NCBI RefSeq assembly: GCF_000711695.1
Contig: NW_013547005.1
Location: forward strand, 1-64,000
Reading direction: 5' to 3'
Length of the DNA: 64,000 bases
DNA from: Tilletiaria anomala UBC 951
Lineage: Eukaryota; Basidiomycota; Exobasidiomycetes; Georgefischeriales; Tilletiariaceae
The translations under genes were made by a program, and so were the position numbers. The notes below the pieces were generated by a model that was not told the DNA's origin, did no database searches, and was given only the letters and a program-made list of their open reading frames with translations. Shown one piece after another: positions 1 to 11,160 of this stretch (positions are counted from its first letter, which is position 1; every line of letters begins with the position of its first letter).

Positions 1-65
1 ATGGCAACTCACGCTAACGAAGAAATGAACCTCTCCCGCGACCTTTTGCGATGATTGCAACGCAG

Positions 66-390
66 GTTCATCGTCAATCGCCTGCTGGTGCCATACATGC
101 TTGAGGCAGTGCGCATGGTTGAGCGCGGTGAAGCGACAGCGCAGGATATCGACACAGCCATGAAGCTCGGCGGGGGCTACCCGATGGGACCATTTGAGCT
201 CGGCGACCTCGTGGGTCTTGACACGCTCTCCCACATTGCGAAGGGCTGGCGCGAGACGCGCGTATGTACGGGCGAGATTAGCGCCGAAGCTGTCAAAGAG
301 AGTAAACTGCTCGAACAGAAGGTCAAGGAGGGCAGGTTGGGAATGAAGAGCGGAGAGAAGGGCGGCTGGTACGAGTACCCAAAGAAGTGA
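66..390 (+). CDS. L-3-hydroxyacyl-CoA dehydrogenase, last exon (5' part outside window)
   Basis: The last exon encodes about 108 residues and begins with F-I-V-N-R-L-L, the conserved start of the C-terminal (substrate/dimer) domain of 3-hydroxyacyl-CoA dehydrogenases. It continues with a G-G-Y-P-M-G-P-F-E-L-G-D motif typical of the family and stops at TGA 388-390. Enzymes of this family oxidise 3-hydroxyacyl-CoA to 3-ketoacyl-CoA with NAD in beta-oxidation or short-chain acyl-CoA metabolism. The splice acceptor is the AG at 64-65; bases 1-65 are the tail of an intron. The first exon base completes a glycine codon, giving the usual G-F-I-V-N-R. The Rossmann NAD-binding half lies left of the window. 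The C-terminus (Y-P-K-K) has no peroxisomal SKL signal, so a mitochondrial site is more likely, but the N-terminus cannot be seen. Confidence 0.85.
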
Positions 391-2194
391 GCGCTAGATA
401 TTCGGATAGGCAGGTGCATGGGGTGCGTGTAGCTTTCCAACTTGCACATTAGGACAGGCGCAAAACAACATCGATGCTCAACTCTTCATAACACTTGCTT
501 CCGAGGGCGATTGTCTCATTGCTTGAACTGTAGGCTGGCAAGTCGGGGATCATTTGAGAGGAAGTAGCGCTGTGCTGCTCCCGCTGCAAGGTGATACGGG
601 GCGGTGCGGCCGAGCGTTGAGGAAAGAGCGAGAATGGGAAATCTGGCTTCTATGATTGCCTGCCTCGATGATGACTCAAATAACGAAGGCCGGGGCGCCG
701 GCTCACATTGAAACCATGCGGTTCGTAAAGGCAAGCGTGATGCAGGGCGAGTCATTGCTGCGACTGTGTCATACATGCTGCCACATTCGAACGTGTTTTG
801 AAATGTCTTGCCAGGGAACACTTGGGCCCCAGCCATGCGTATGAGCCATCGGTCGCAGCAGCTAAGGACGAAGTAGTCTCGCCGCTAATTGAGAAGACAG
901 GAAGTAGGAGTGGAGTGGGCCCAAAGCGCACATACGAGTACAATGCAGGGCACCGATCTGTGAGCATCCGCTCGGGACCTCCAGCCCGTATCGCTACCAT
1001 CTCGCCAAGTGGCGGATTTGCCGTATGCAGCATCAACGACAGCTGTGATCGCAAACGAGATTCATCTTGACGTCTGATGCTCGATGTATATCAACCTGTC
1101 GAGGCTATGTGCAGGCAGGGGAGCCCCAGATGTGGATAAAGACAGGAGGCGATGAGGTTGAGTGAGTTTGATTGTGTACGAACGTCGGTGCACCAAGAGT
1201 GACGAGAACTACGTACGACCAGCTGCGACCTTCGACCATGGGCTCGAGGCTGGATCAATGGACTGGTGGGAGACTGGAAACACACGCCTCTCTTTGGATG
1301 CTATGCAAGGGGAGCAGGCATCGCACGGCGCAGGCTGGCGCAGTGCTTGTGCGCGCTTGCACCTTGGCGCGTCACGTTGGTTCCGCTCAAAGGGCATCAC
1401 ATAAACCGCGCTGCGGATCGATTTATTCAGCCCTCGCCACATTGTCACTACGGGTGCTGGCAGCCCCAGTCCGCGCCTGGAGCTTCGCACTGCCAGCTTC
1501 GACTTTTCTGGCCATACCTCATCATCAATGTATCAGGTCTTTTGATCGCAAGCCATCGACCGACAGACGAACGCAAAGATCCATACCAGATCTGAGGGTT
1601 GGTGAGTTGGCGAGAAACGCAGCTAATCAGCAGTAGCGATGCATGTGAAGCGGAGGGAGAGGGCTGGCAGCAAGGATCGGAAATGTTTGCGAGGTTGCGC
1701 ATCCTCTAAACAGGGGTGAAACCACCTTGCTGGGCCATGAAAGGGGCGTTGGCGCTTGTACGGGCAGCGGGCGCATGGGAAGGTGTCATGCCGTATCGGG
1801 TACAGTACGCCAGCTCGCACAATGATGGCGAAGGTTTCTGCATGGGCTGCAAATAGCGGCCACGCCACTCTGGCTGGGTCTCGTGCCCTGCCACTTGGAC
1901 GCATCAAGCAGCCGATATTCTCGTCTTCGAATGGGCAGGCACTGTTATTAAACCTGGATTTGGACATTCAACGCGCTCAGGCAGAGAGTCGGTGATGCTA
2001 TCTCGAGGCGCGCAGCAGTCAATGGACAGTTGCCTCTCCCCCCTTCTGACTGCGAAGGGCAAGTGGATGTCAGCTGGAGGATCGGCCGGTATCGCATGGA
2101 CTTTTCGCTACTGCTGATGGCTCATCGGAAAGTGATTGGGAAGAATCGGAAGCTGACATGCGCCTCCTATATAGTCGCCGCCAACACTTCAACA
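391..2194. other. Intergenic region without recognised gene
   Basis: About 1.8 kb between the dehydrogenase and the eL6 gene. Several short open frames occur on both strands, but none has a recognisable domain, a plausible start context plus splice pattern, or amino-acid composition like the neighbouring proteins. The final 150 bases must contain the eL6 promoter and leader; a TATATAG string at 2168-2174 is only about 20 bases before the ATG, so it is probably too close to act as the TATA box. Confidence 0.5.
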
Positions 2195-2905
2195 ATGGTG
2201 CAAAAGAAGATTTCGTCAACCCCGAAGGTGGGGCGGGTGAACCGCTCGATCGCGTACTCGCAGAAGCAGAAGTACAAGCACGTGGCGAGCCGCAAGGCTC
2301 AGCCCACGGCCGAGGCCCCAGCAGCAGAGAACAAGACCAAGCAGTTGCCCAAGGGCGGCTCGCGGACGATCCCCGCTCGCAAGGCTCTCCGCTTCTACCC
2401 GGCTGAGGATGTCAAGCAGCCCAAGATCTCTCGCAAGACCAACAAGAAGGCTGGTCTCAGGAAGAGCATCACCCCTGGTACTGTTCTCATCCTCCTCGCA
2501 GGCCGCTTTGCCGGCAGGCGGGTCGTCTTCTTGAAGCAGCTTGCAAGTGGGCTTCTTCTCGTCACTGGCCCCTTCAAGATCAACGGCGTCCCCATCCGCC
2601 GTGTGAACGCGGCATACGTCATTGCTACTAGCACCAAGATCGACATTTCTGGCGTGAAGGTTGACGAGAAGCTTGACGATGCATACTTTGCTCGGGAGAA
2701 GGCTGCCAAGAGCAAGCCGGAGCAGAGCTTCTTCGCTGACCCTGCGAACAAGGCTGCTCACCCAGAGGCCAAGGTCGCGGACCAGAAGGCGCTTGACAAG
2801 GAGGTCATCGCTGCCGTCAAGAAGGCTGGGCCTACCCACCTCAAGTACCTTGCTGCTACCTTCTCGCTCAGCACTGGTGACCGACCTCACGCCATGGTCT
2901 TCTAA
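2195..2905 (+). CDS. RPL6: 60S ribosomal protein eL6 (L6)
   Basis: A single-exon gene encoding 236 residues. After a basic N-terminal extension of about 75 residues comes F-Y-P-A-E-D-V, then the family core: [35 protein letters not shown] and Y-V-I-A-T-S-T-K. The end (G-D-R-P-H-A-M-V-F) matches the usual eL6 C-terminus. eL6 is a structural protein of the large cytosolic ribosomal subunit. The ATG at 2195 was chosen because it starts a typical lysine-rich ribosomal N-terminus (M-V-Q-K-K); the open frame runs further upstream, but that extra sequence has no family resemblance. No intron is needed, which is unusual here, since most neighbours are split. Confidence 0.95.
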   Translation: MVQKKISSTPKVGRVNRSIAYSQKQKYKHVASRKAQPTAEAPAAENKTKQLPKGGSRTIPARKALRFYPAEDVKQPKISRKTNKKAGLRKSITPGTVLILLAGRFAGRRVVFLKQLASGLLLVTGPFKINGVPIRRVNAAYVIATSTKIDISGVKVDEKLDDAYFAREKAAKSKPEQSFFADPANKAAHPEAKVADQKALDKEVIAAVKKAGPTHLKYLAATFSLSTGDRPHAMVF

Positions 2906-3255
2906 GCATCTCGCACCATATTTTTGCGAGAAGGCACGGAAGGAGAGGCCAGGCACGCCGTCTTACGCGGAGGGCAGCTGCTTCAGGAAGTGGATGATTG
3001 GCTTTGAAGTCAGAGGGAATCAAAGGCAAGGTGGATGACAGCACTGTGCGCGCCAGACGGTCGCTGTTCACCTCCACGACAACAAAAGATTTGCAGATCG
3101 CCGGAATGGACAAGACGTCCTTTCGATCTGCAGCTGGTGCGGTCTCGTCATAGGCCGTTCATGTATGAGCATATGGCAATTCACTTGTACACAAGAAATC
3201 TGATTCACTTCGCATGCTTCTGACGTGCTGATCGCGCTCGCGATCCATGATGGAT
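2906..3255. other. Intergenic, convergent 3' ends
   Basis: 350 bases between the eL6 stop and the PET127 stop on the other strand. It must hold both 3' untranslated regions. Nothing else was recognised. Confidence 0.5.
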
Positions 3256-6148
3256 TTAAAGCGAGTCTCGATACATCTTTAGGGGATCTACCTTTGCAGC
3301 CGTCGCAGCGTCTTCCGCGCCAAGTTTAGCAAGGCGTCGCAAGCGCCAGATCCTCTTCTCAAGCAGCTTTCTAAAATATGCCTCTTTATCACGGGTTTCG
3401 CCCTTGCTGGTGTCCTTGTTAATTGGCTCAGCTGCTGTTGATGCGTCGCCTTCCGATCCATCGTCGTGAGCTTGCGACAGCACGTTCTCGGCTGCGATCT
3501 TGCGAGCAGCTTCTGTGACGGGTCCCACGATCTGTCCAGGCGCTTCTGGCATCCCAGGTGCCTTGCCATTCTGCCTGTCCTCCAAGAAGCGACGCAATGC
3601 TTCGGGGTTCTGGGCAAGCACGGTCTCGCGATACCTCTCACGCTCATTGATGGCATCCACATTTGGTTCGATTAGCCCGCTAATGCTCGCTTGTCGTTCT
3701 CGCACTTGTTGCAGTTGCGATCGTACCGTGCTTGACGAGATGTCCATTTTCTCGATGGAATAATCAACTGACCCTGCCAGAGAGATAGCTCGATATGTCA
3801 GCTAAGTCACCTGAACGGTTAAACAGTCTGAAGAACTCGGCACTGACATCGAACCGGCGTCATCGACTGCCTTGGCTTGCGCATCTCCTCGTTTTCCTCT
3901 CTGACCTTGCGACCAGGTAACGCGTCAAATTGGACAGGACCTGTTACCAGCGCACCATCAAGCCAGCGGTCGACGTCGACCTTCAAAAGGGAGATTTCGT
4001 CCTTGACATGATCGCCCACATTGTCAGGTACCGCTTGCGCACCTGTATCTGGCTCGACAAATACTTTCATCGCTCCGTCTTCGAGTGCGTGGACGGTCAG
4101 CTTGAGGGACTGCAGAAGAGATTTAAGAGTAAATCGGTGTCATTCATTGCCAACGAGTCTGGTGCATGCAAGAACTCACTTGTTGTGGATAAATGGCAAT
4201 GCAGGATTCGAAAATGTGCTCCAGCAGTTCGATCGACATGTGGTACGATTGATCCGCCATCTCTTGGCTCCCGAACAGACGGGCGTTCATGTCCTCTACG
4301 CTAAAGTATTGGAACCCAAAGACGGTGGCGGTGTTATGGTAGCAAACAAATATGCCGTCCATGTGTCCGATCCGGGCTTGAAAATTATACTTAAGCAGCG
4401 CAGCGCGAATCATATCGTAGTACTCGCGCTCGAACGACTCGACAATGCCGCTATTATAGCGGATCTGATAGCCAGACGATTCAACCCAATTGGCGCGGTC
4501 CTGTCGAACGGCAACAACTGCGCGCGTTTTCAGGTCGAAGGTCTTGCGAGGGAGACGCTCGTCTTGGCAATCAAGCTGTGAGCGCATGAGGAATTTTTTG
4601 GTCTAGATTTCGCCACAAAGAGGTTGACGCAAGTCAGGTTAAGGCTTAGAGAAGCTAAGCGCACACAAGACAATGCATACCTTGGCATAATGGTAACTCT
4701 CTTTATGGGTTTTCTCTTTCTCTGTGACCTTCCAACTGTTGAGGCGGGTGAAGCGTTCGAAGTCCTCCGGCGTGGTCGTGAGCATCTTCTCCATGGCCTT
4801 TCCGAGGGATGTGAGGACATAATTGGAGTTCTCAGCCTCGCCCGATGCGTGCTTGTCCGAGTCGACAGCGTAGATACCATCCTTGTATACTAGCTTGACG
4901 GACGCGGGTAATGATGCTCCAGCGGAGAAACCTTTCGGCATACATTCGTAACCGGCACTGAACCCAGACAAGTCTGGAGATCGCCAGGCGCTCAAGAGAA
5001 AGTAGCAGTGGCTAAGGAGACCCGTACTATTGGGACGAAACGAACCCACTTCAGCAAGACTGCGTAGCCCGGCACCATGAAACAGTACTCACAGACTACT
5101 GGTGCTTCCCACAAATTTTGCAGAATGGTTCTTTGCAAGCTGAGCGAGTTCTTGGTCATGGCTTGATGTAATGTACGGTGGTAAAGTCTCATAGTCGAAG
5201 AGGTCTACGTCCAGGACATTGCGAATGCGAGGGTCGAAGTTGTAAATACCCGAGCGTGGATCTTTGAGCCAATAAACACCAGGGCTGAGGAGGATACGCG
5301 TACAATGAGCAATGCTCATAATGAAAGTCGGAAGTTCGAGCGCTAACTTACTTGAAAAGAACTCGATCCAATCCGTGCCCTAGGCGTGGTACGTCCATCG
5401 ACCGTAAAGGCTGGACCTCTGGAGAGTGAGTTATCAGGTTGAGGTCTCTTGTTGATTAGATCTGAGTACGGGAGAGCGACTCACTCTCAATAACAGTGTT
5501 GGAAGGCTCTAGCGACCCTGTTTTACGGAAAATAGGTGCGGTCTGCTCTGATGCCCCTTCACCCGCATCCAGACGCCGTGTTGTCCTACGAGAGGACTCG
5601 GCATCTTGCCCGTAAAGCAAGGTTGTTTTCTTCTTGTGGGGAGGAAGCGACGACTTCGATCGTTCGCTTGAAAGTGTCTTGGATGCTGAGGCTTCGTCTT
5701 TCGCCTCTTTCAACTGCTCTTTTGTGGCCCGAGCCTTGCCCTTTGAGCATGAAGAAGAACTAACGAGCAGTCTGCCGGCTCGTTTGGGAGGCAGCTTTCT
5801 ATCATCTTCAAAGCGAGGCTCCAGCGCTCTGCTGCTTCTTTTGGTGCCGTTCCATTCGCCTCGAGTCTTTTCCCAAGCCTTCATTTGGCGTTCCTTTCGC
5901 TCGGCACTTCTTCGCTTCCACGTGGGTAAGTTGGCGCCGAGTGAATCCCGTCGAGGAGCAGAAACCTTGGGGGGAAGGGGCCTTTTGCCCATGGCCGAAT
6001 TAATCGTCAACGACAAAGAGGCATATTGTCTCGCATTCAACCCTCCAGGAGAATCAAATGATCTTGAAGTTGCATGAAGCTTGGTATACAGGCCTTCCCG
6101 GCTGCAAGTCAATCTTTGTGCACAAGCCGTGCACCGTCGAAGTGCCAT
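3256..6148 (-). CDS. PET127: Mitochondrial RNA-processing protein Pet127
   Basis: Seven exons, read on the minus strand: 6148-5485, 5418-5352, 5284-5093, 5026-4681, 4602-4180, 4109-3848 and 3773-3256, giving about 823 residues. Splicing rebuilds unbroken Pet127 motifs across each junction: H-G-L-D-R-V-L-F-N-P-G-V-Y, G-S-T-S-S-L-T, F-L-L-S-A-W-R, F-L-M-R-S-Q-L-D, F-D-L-K-T-R-A and K-Y-N-F-Q-A-R-I-G-H-M-D-G. Yeast Pet127 acts in mitochondrial RNA 5' processing and turnover with the mitochondrial RNA polymerase and degradosome, and has been placed in the PD-(D/E)XK nuclease superfamily; the D-x-K in F-D-L-K-T-R (about residue 440) fits that. The start at 6148 is preferred because M-A-L-R-R begins an arginine-rich, acid-poor mitochondrial presequence; an in-frame ATG at 6190 adds 14 residues. 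Exon 1 is a basic, low-complexity linker. The donor of exon 6 (GTCAGT at 3847) is the least typical. Confidence 0.9.
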
Positions 6149-7000
6149 CGTGGCAAAAGCGTGAAAGGGACACCAGCAGACACTGTCCAATTACTGGCGA
6201 TTTTCAGTCGGGCCGTATCTTCTCGGGACGGCGGAGACGTTGTAACAAACTACCTGGATATGTTATGTACGCTTGCTGCCCCCTGCTCGAGTTCGGAGAC
6301 TGCCATTCAAGAAGACAAAGGGAAGGGTCGCGTGGCCGTAACTTTTCCTCGGCTATCATCAGCGTTGATGTTGTCGCCGGTTGCGACTTTTCTCACTCAA
6401 ATCGTTCCATGATAGCCATGGCGAACGGAGAGAATTGCACCGATTACAAGTTCGAAGAGTGTAAATGTCCTGGCACAGACAGCTCTTTCTTTAATGACTG
6501 GGTTTTTGGCACCGCGCAACCCACGACCGAACCAAGAAAGAATTCACCAATCAACTTCATGCGTGCCACGGTGAAACCTGCTTTAGTGCTTAAGAAATGC
6601 ACAAAAGCGCAGGCTTCCCCATCCATGCACACAGATGCACGAGCGCGCGCCTTTTATATATAGAAATATTAGGTTTATTCCCTTTTTAAAAGAACGAATT
6701 AAACTGTGTCAGTATGATTACCTAAATTGAGAAGCGCAGTCTATATAGCCAAAGCGGCGGATCCCGTCATCCCTCGGTTGGATGGGCTTTCGCTCGCCGA
6801 CTTGCCATGTTGACGCGGAGAACAGGAGACTGGCGAGGGGAGAAGGTCTTCTGCCTTCTGGCCCTACATATCAAGTTGGATCAAACGGGGTACTGACCGC
6901 CTGATGAGAAGGATGCGGTAATACGACAGCTTCGGTCTCACGCTGCTTCGGCTTTCCGGGTCGCGATCCCGCAAAAGGGCCCGAGGTCGCAGCCGCAGCC
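6149..7000. other. Divergent promoter region between PET127 and the Derlin gene
   Basis: About 850 bases upstream of both genes. The middle (6640-6730) is AT-rich, with a TATATATAG string at 6655-6663. A 201-codon open frame across 6058-6663 overlaps the PET127 start and has no recognisable domain, so it is not called. Confidence 0.45.
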
Positions 7001-7785
7001 ATGGACATCGACTCACTCCCACCGATCACACGTCTTTGGGGCGGCCTGGTCCTGGCAACTGCAATCGCGGAGCATGTCCATCTCGTCTCGCGGTTCCAGC
7101 TATGGTTCTCATTTCGACTTGTCTTCCAAAAGCTGGAGCTTTGGCGGATCTTCACATCGTTTGTTTACTTTGGACCGTTCGGCATCGACTTTCTCTTCCA
7201 TCTCTTCTTTTTTCTACGCTACAGTCGCATGCTCGAAGAGAACAGCTATGCAGGCAGAAGAGCCGACTTCGTCTGGCTATTAATTGTCTCGTCCGTCTTG
7301 CTGCTGTTGATTAGCCCTCTCGTTGCCCAGCCTTTTCTCGGTGGACCGTTGGCTTTTGTGCTGGTGTACATCTGGAGTAGAAGGAATCGCCACATTCGGA
7401 TCAGTCTCTTCGGCCTGCTCAATACCACCGCTCCCTACTTACCATGGTGCCTCGCCCTGATTGGCTTCCTCATCAAGGGACGACTTTCTGCCGTCGTATA
7501 CGATCTGATGGGCATCGCCGTTGGCCATCTATGTAAGTCCGTTTGCATTCCAAGTTGGCAGCTTCAATGAGGCACAGTGCTGACGCTGCTTTTGCTCGAA
7601 CAGACTACTTCCTTGCCGATGTATGGCCCAGAGAGTACAGCAGCGGTGCATACAATTTAATGGCGACTCCTTCATTCCTGTGAGTTGCAGTTGGTGGATG
7701 TAAGACCCTGTGGTAATGTTACTAACCTCTTTGGATGCACGTAAACTGGGGCAACCATTCCAGTGTTCGCTTAGTTGACGGATAA
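7001..7785 (+). CDS. Derlin (Der1-like ER-associated degradation rhomboid pseudoprotease)
   Basis: Three exons (7001-7532, 7604-7679, 7764-7785) encode 209 residues. The protein has the Derlin layout: P-P-I-T-R near the N-terminus, the family W-R motif in L-W-R-I-F-T-S-F (about residues 48-55), then several hydrophobic helices and G-H-L-Y-Y-F-L-A-D-V-W-P, rebuilt by the first splice. Derlins are inactive rhomboid-fold proteins of the ER membrane that help misfolded proteins leave the ER for ubiquitin-dependent degradation. The last exon is only 22 bases and gives a very short tail with no SHP box (the Cdc48-binding motif of Dfm1-type Derlins), which favours a Der1-like role; this is inference. 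The ATG sits in a good context (AGCCATGG). The final exon is the least certain part. Confidence 0.85.
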
Positions 7786-9950
7786 GTCTGTGCCAAATGT
7801 GTTAAATGTGATGGCACATCCAGTCATGGTATACTTCAGCAATGAAAGCAGAGACATTGATGAATTACGAACGCCTCGCAAGGCGGTTCGACTGGAAAAT
7901 CGGTCCGCCGGCTGTAGCCCTGTACAAGCTTTTGAATAGTGCAGGTGCAGCATATCCTTCTCGACGCGATTTGGTTCCCATTTTCCTTAAGACTTCTTCA
8001 TGTGCAACTCGGGAACGAGTGCTTCCAAGTAGCTCATCAGCATCCGGACCCCCAGAGCTGTTCATATCAGCAACGTGAGAGCCTGTTGCGAGACGAAGTC
8101 GTAATGACAAAATCGCGATGCACTCCATGCATAAGATCGGCTAATACATTGCAGGATCTTGGCGCGGAGGAGAGCTCGCCACGTTTCCATTCGGTTGACG
8201 CTTGACGCGAGGATGCTCGCCTCCCGGTGGTCGACGAAGGCGTGCGAAGATTATGCAGGAAAACAGTGACGGCGGAATGGCGGAATGGCGTAAGGTAAAG
8301 CTCCTCATCGCTACAAAGCAGATAAAGGCAAAATGATCCATAAATGTTATTTTGAGTATGGTCCGTAAATGCCATTTTGTGTAAGCTCTATCGAGCATTG
8401 CACACCCCATGCACTGGCGTATCGTTTCATTGCAATTTATACTCGAGCATCCTTTAGAGTCTTTTTGGCCTTGAAGGCAGTTTCCCGTCCAGACTCCTAT
8501 GCCTTGGTATCCACCACGAATAGATCTACCCGCGTTTGACATGCAGGAAAACAAATGAGGTCCTTCCTGTCGATGCAGTCGTCGCATATGATGATGGTAG
8601 CGACGGTAGACTTCACTTGAGCTCAAGCGCAAGTATGACATTATATCATCAAGAAGCAGTACTTCCATAGCAATTGAACTTTCGAACGTTATTGACCAGA
8701 CAGTCGAATTTCAGGCGGCTTTCCTCTTCCGACGCTCGAAGTATACAATTCGAGCTTCTCCTAAAGTCCGAGAGTACCCTGTTACAGCCCTGTAGAATGT
8801 GCAGTCGAGACGATGATCACAATACTTTTAATCATGTATATAACAACGTATACAGGCCTTGCACTCGTGCAAGGCTGCTGCAAGATAGAAGCTGTACTTT
8901 TGTTGCAGCTTGTAATTAACTGCATACAAACGCAGGCCGGCGCCTGCCGAAGAAGCCGCATGGCGCAGACAATTACAATGATTTGGATGTACGTAAATGT
9001 TCAATAGACTTAATGATTTACCAGTCTGGCCGGACGCCGGACCGACATTGATGAATTAAGAATAAAAAAACCTATCAGTAATCAGATGTTGGACGAGCAA
9101 AAGCGCAAAATCGATTGGAGCTAAAATACAAAGCCATATTAAGGGCGCCCTTTTAGTGCACGATGTGTCCTATTATATATACGATGTCTGGATATCTCTG
9201 CACCATACTATGCTTCTACATGCTGGCAAGTACTGAATCCGGTCAAAACATGGGGTTTGTCGTTTTGGATTTTGGTGTGACCAGGTAATTTGACTCCTTC
9301 GGGAACGCTCGTACATGCCGCCCGAGTCACTGAATGTTGCATATGTACATATGTTCACAGCGGAGCGCTGTAACCTGGGGCAGTGATGAGTCTGTGCAGT
9401 GTGTCATCCAGTGTGGCTGTGGGAATCCAACGCCCTTTGAGGTTGACTGCTTGAGTCGACACTCGACAGATGAGTTGTCCGGTATCGATGCCTTTTGATA
9501 CTCGACCGCCTGCCAGCGCCAGTACAAATGTGGCAGGCTCCACTCTCAGCCTAGCGGATGGGGCAACGAGATGTCTGACGCGGCCGCCAAGGGCTACCCA
9601 GTGGACCGCGCCAGCCCTGTCCTCCGTAGCTTCCGCCTGCCTCTCCGGTCTCCCGACCTGCTGGCTAATTCCAGGCAGTCTCACGTCCCCCCACTTCGCA
9701 GGTTCTCCACCTGCTCGGAGAAATTTATATCGTTTCCCCCGCCAAATGGTTCAACGCACCTTGGCCATACCCCGCTCTAAAGCACCAAGCTCTGCCTTTT
9801 TTATGAGCATAATGACTTTGACTATGGGCCTGCATAGGAGATACCCATCGGCGTCAAATTGAGTGACACACCTTCCTCATGCATCGGACTGTGTGAGCTA
9901 CTGTACAATGCACATCGTGACATGTTCCCTCATTAAGCCCAAACGACGAA
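7786..9950. other. Gene-poor, AT-rich island
   Basis: No convincing gene was found. Base composition shifts to AT-rich between about 8300 and 9200. Short local repeats occur: GGCGGAAT twice near 8271-8290, and a 22-base near-tandem repeat at 8333-8354 and 8358-8379. A 109-codon minus-strand frame at 9355-9684 has no recognisable domain. The island leads directly into retroelement remains, so it is probably ancient repeat-derived DNA; that is inference. Confidence 0.5.
8333..8379 (+). repeat. Near-tandem 22-base repeat differing only by transitions
   Basis: Copies at 8333-8354 and 8358-8379 match at 18 of 22 positions. All four differences are purine-purine or pyrimidine-pyrimidine changes, and copy one carries A or T in each case. 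Confidence 0.7.
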
Positions 9951-9959
9951 GCAGTTTTT

Positions 9960-11160
9960 ATGGTGTGGGCTTCCAAAGCCAACGACAAAAGGAAGCGCAA
10001 AACCAACCGGCGGACGGGCGCGATACGTGCTCAGCGTGCCTCGCCCCTGTGTCGTCGCGCTCACAGATCTTCGTTGACTCCGGTTCCATAGAGTCCGTCT
10101 TTGCGCACCAACTCTGTACTACACTTGGCATCGAAGCGCACGCGGGTGCAACCGAGCTTGTGAGTATCGACTCCAGTCTGGCCAGGTGGCGAGGGAACGG
10201 TGAGGGTAATGGGCGGCCATCTCATGTCATCCGTGACAGCAAAACTGAGGCAGATCGACTGGTTCGAAGTTATCTTCGGCTGGCCGTGGCTGCGAGCGCG
10301 CGGCGCCAACCTCCTCGACGGTTAAAAGTGCTGAATGTCGGTGGGAAGGCGTTCCCGACGCGGGCAACAACGGGGATTCATGCGCCAGCGGGTGTGGGTC
10401 AACACGTTTAAGTGGATCAAGGATACATTAGACTTAAGCACGCAACGTCTGCGAAAATTTCATCATCCTGGTCGACCAGACGCCAGGGTCCATCGCCGCC
10501 GGTGTGGTCGATCACTGCTCAGCGCACGACACGGCCGCCGCGTTGCACGATATTTGTTTCTGACCCTATGGTCCACCCACGGCGTTGCCTTCCGATAACG
10601 CGGTGGAGTTCAAGAGAACGGCAGTCGCCGACTGTTTGCGCGTCCATGGCTGCACCGTCGTTCCCTCCTCTCCCCCCGCAATCCTTCCGCGAACATTGCT
10701 GAGACGGTTGTCAAAAAGGTGAAGGAGGGTTTATGGGTCTGCATGGCGGACCCGCGTTCCAAGGCGCTGTTGCAGGAAGGCGGCTGACTGCGTCTGCTTG
10801 GCCTGGTCGTGCATTTGTTGACGATTACCCACTCAGGGGCAGCAGGGGCACAACCTGCGATTCTGTTTTGTGCTCGCGTACATACCTGCTGGCGCTCAAG
10901 CTCCCTACTCTCTCGCTCTTGCGCGCCGTCATCCCGCCAATGCTCTCTCACTGCTGCATAGCGCAAACCTGTTCCGCGATGATGCCCATGGACTGGCGCG
11001 CGACGCAGCAGCTTCACCAGCATGCTCATTTGATCGGCTGCAGCAGCTCGTGCGCTTCCCCGCCGGGGCGAATATCTTGTAGGCACGCTTGCAGGCGAGG
11101 CCACCAGGACAAAACCTCTGCGCGCAGAGTCCCTTCTTCATTACCAAGTAGGTACGCGGC
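9960..11160 (+). mobile_element. Fossil LTR retrotransposon, Ty3/gypsy-type remnant
   Basis: The left part (near 10060-10330) resembles a retroviral-type aspartic protease, with an F-V-D-S-G core followed by hydrophobic and leucine-rich stretches like those of gypsy elements. The right part (about 10430-10720, perhaps to 11160) resembles a gypsy integrase core. A reverse transcriptase/RNase H region is not recognisable between them, so much of the element appears to be missing. It is broken in many places and clearly old. No flanking long terminal repeats or target-site duplication were found by eye. The family assignment rests on short motif resemblance only. Confidence 0.5.

Noticed and set aside
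2216-2956. 246-codon open frame antisense to eL6
   Set aside because: It is the mirror of a strongly conserved ribosomal gene in GC-rich DNA; no domain and no splice pattern of its own.
6058-6663. 201-codon plus-strand frame between PET127 and the Derlin gene
   Set aside because: Overlaps the PET127 presequence on the other strand, ends in AT repeats and shows no domain.
9355-9684. 109-codon minus-strand frame in the gene-poor island
   Set aside because: No recognisable motif, no start context or splice support; lies next to repeat remains.
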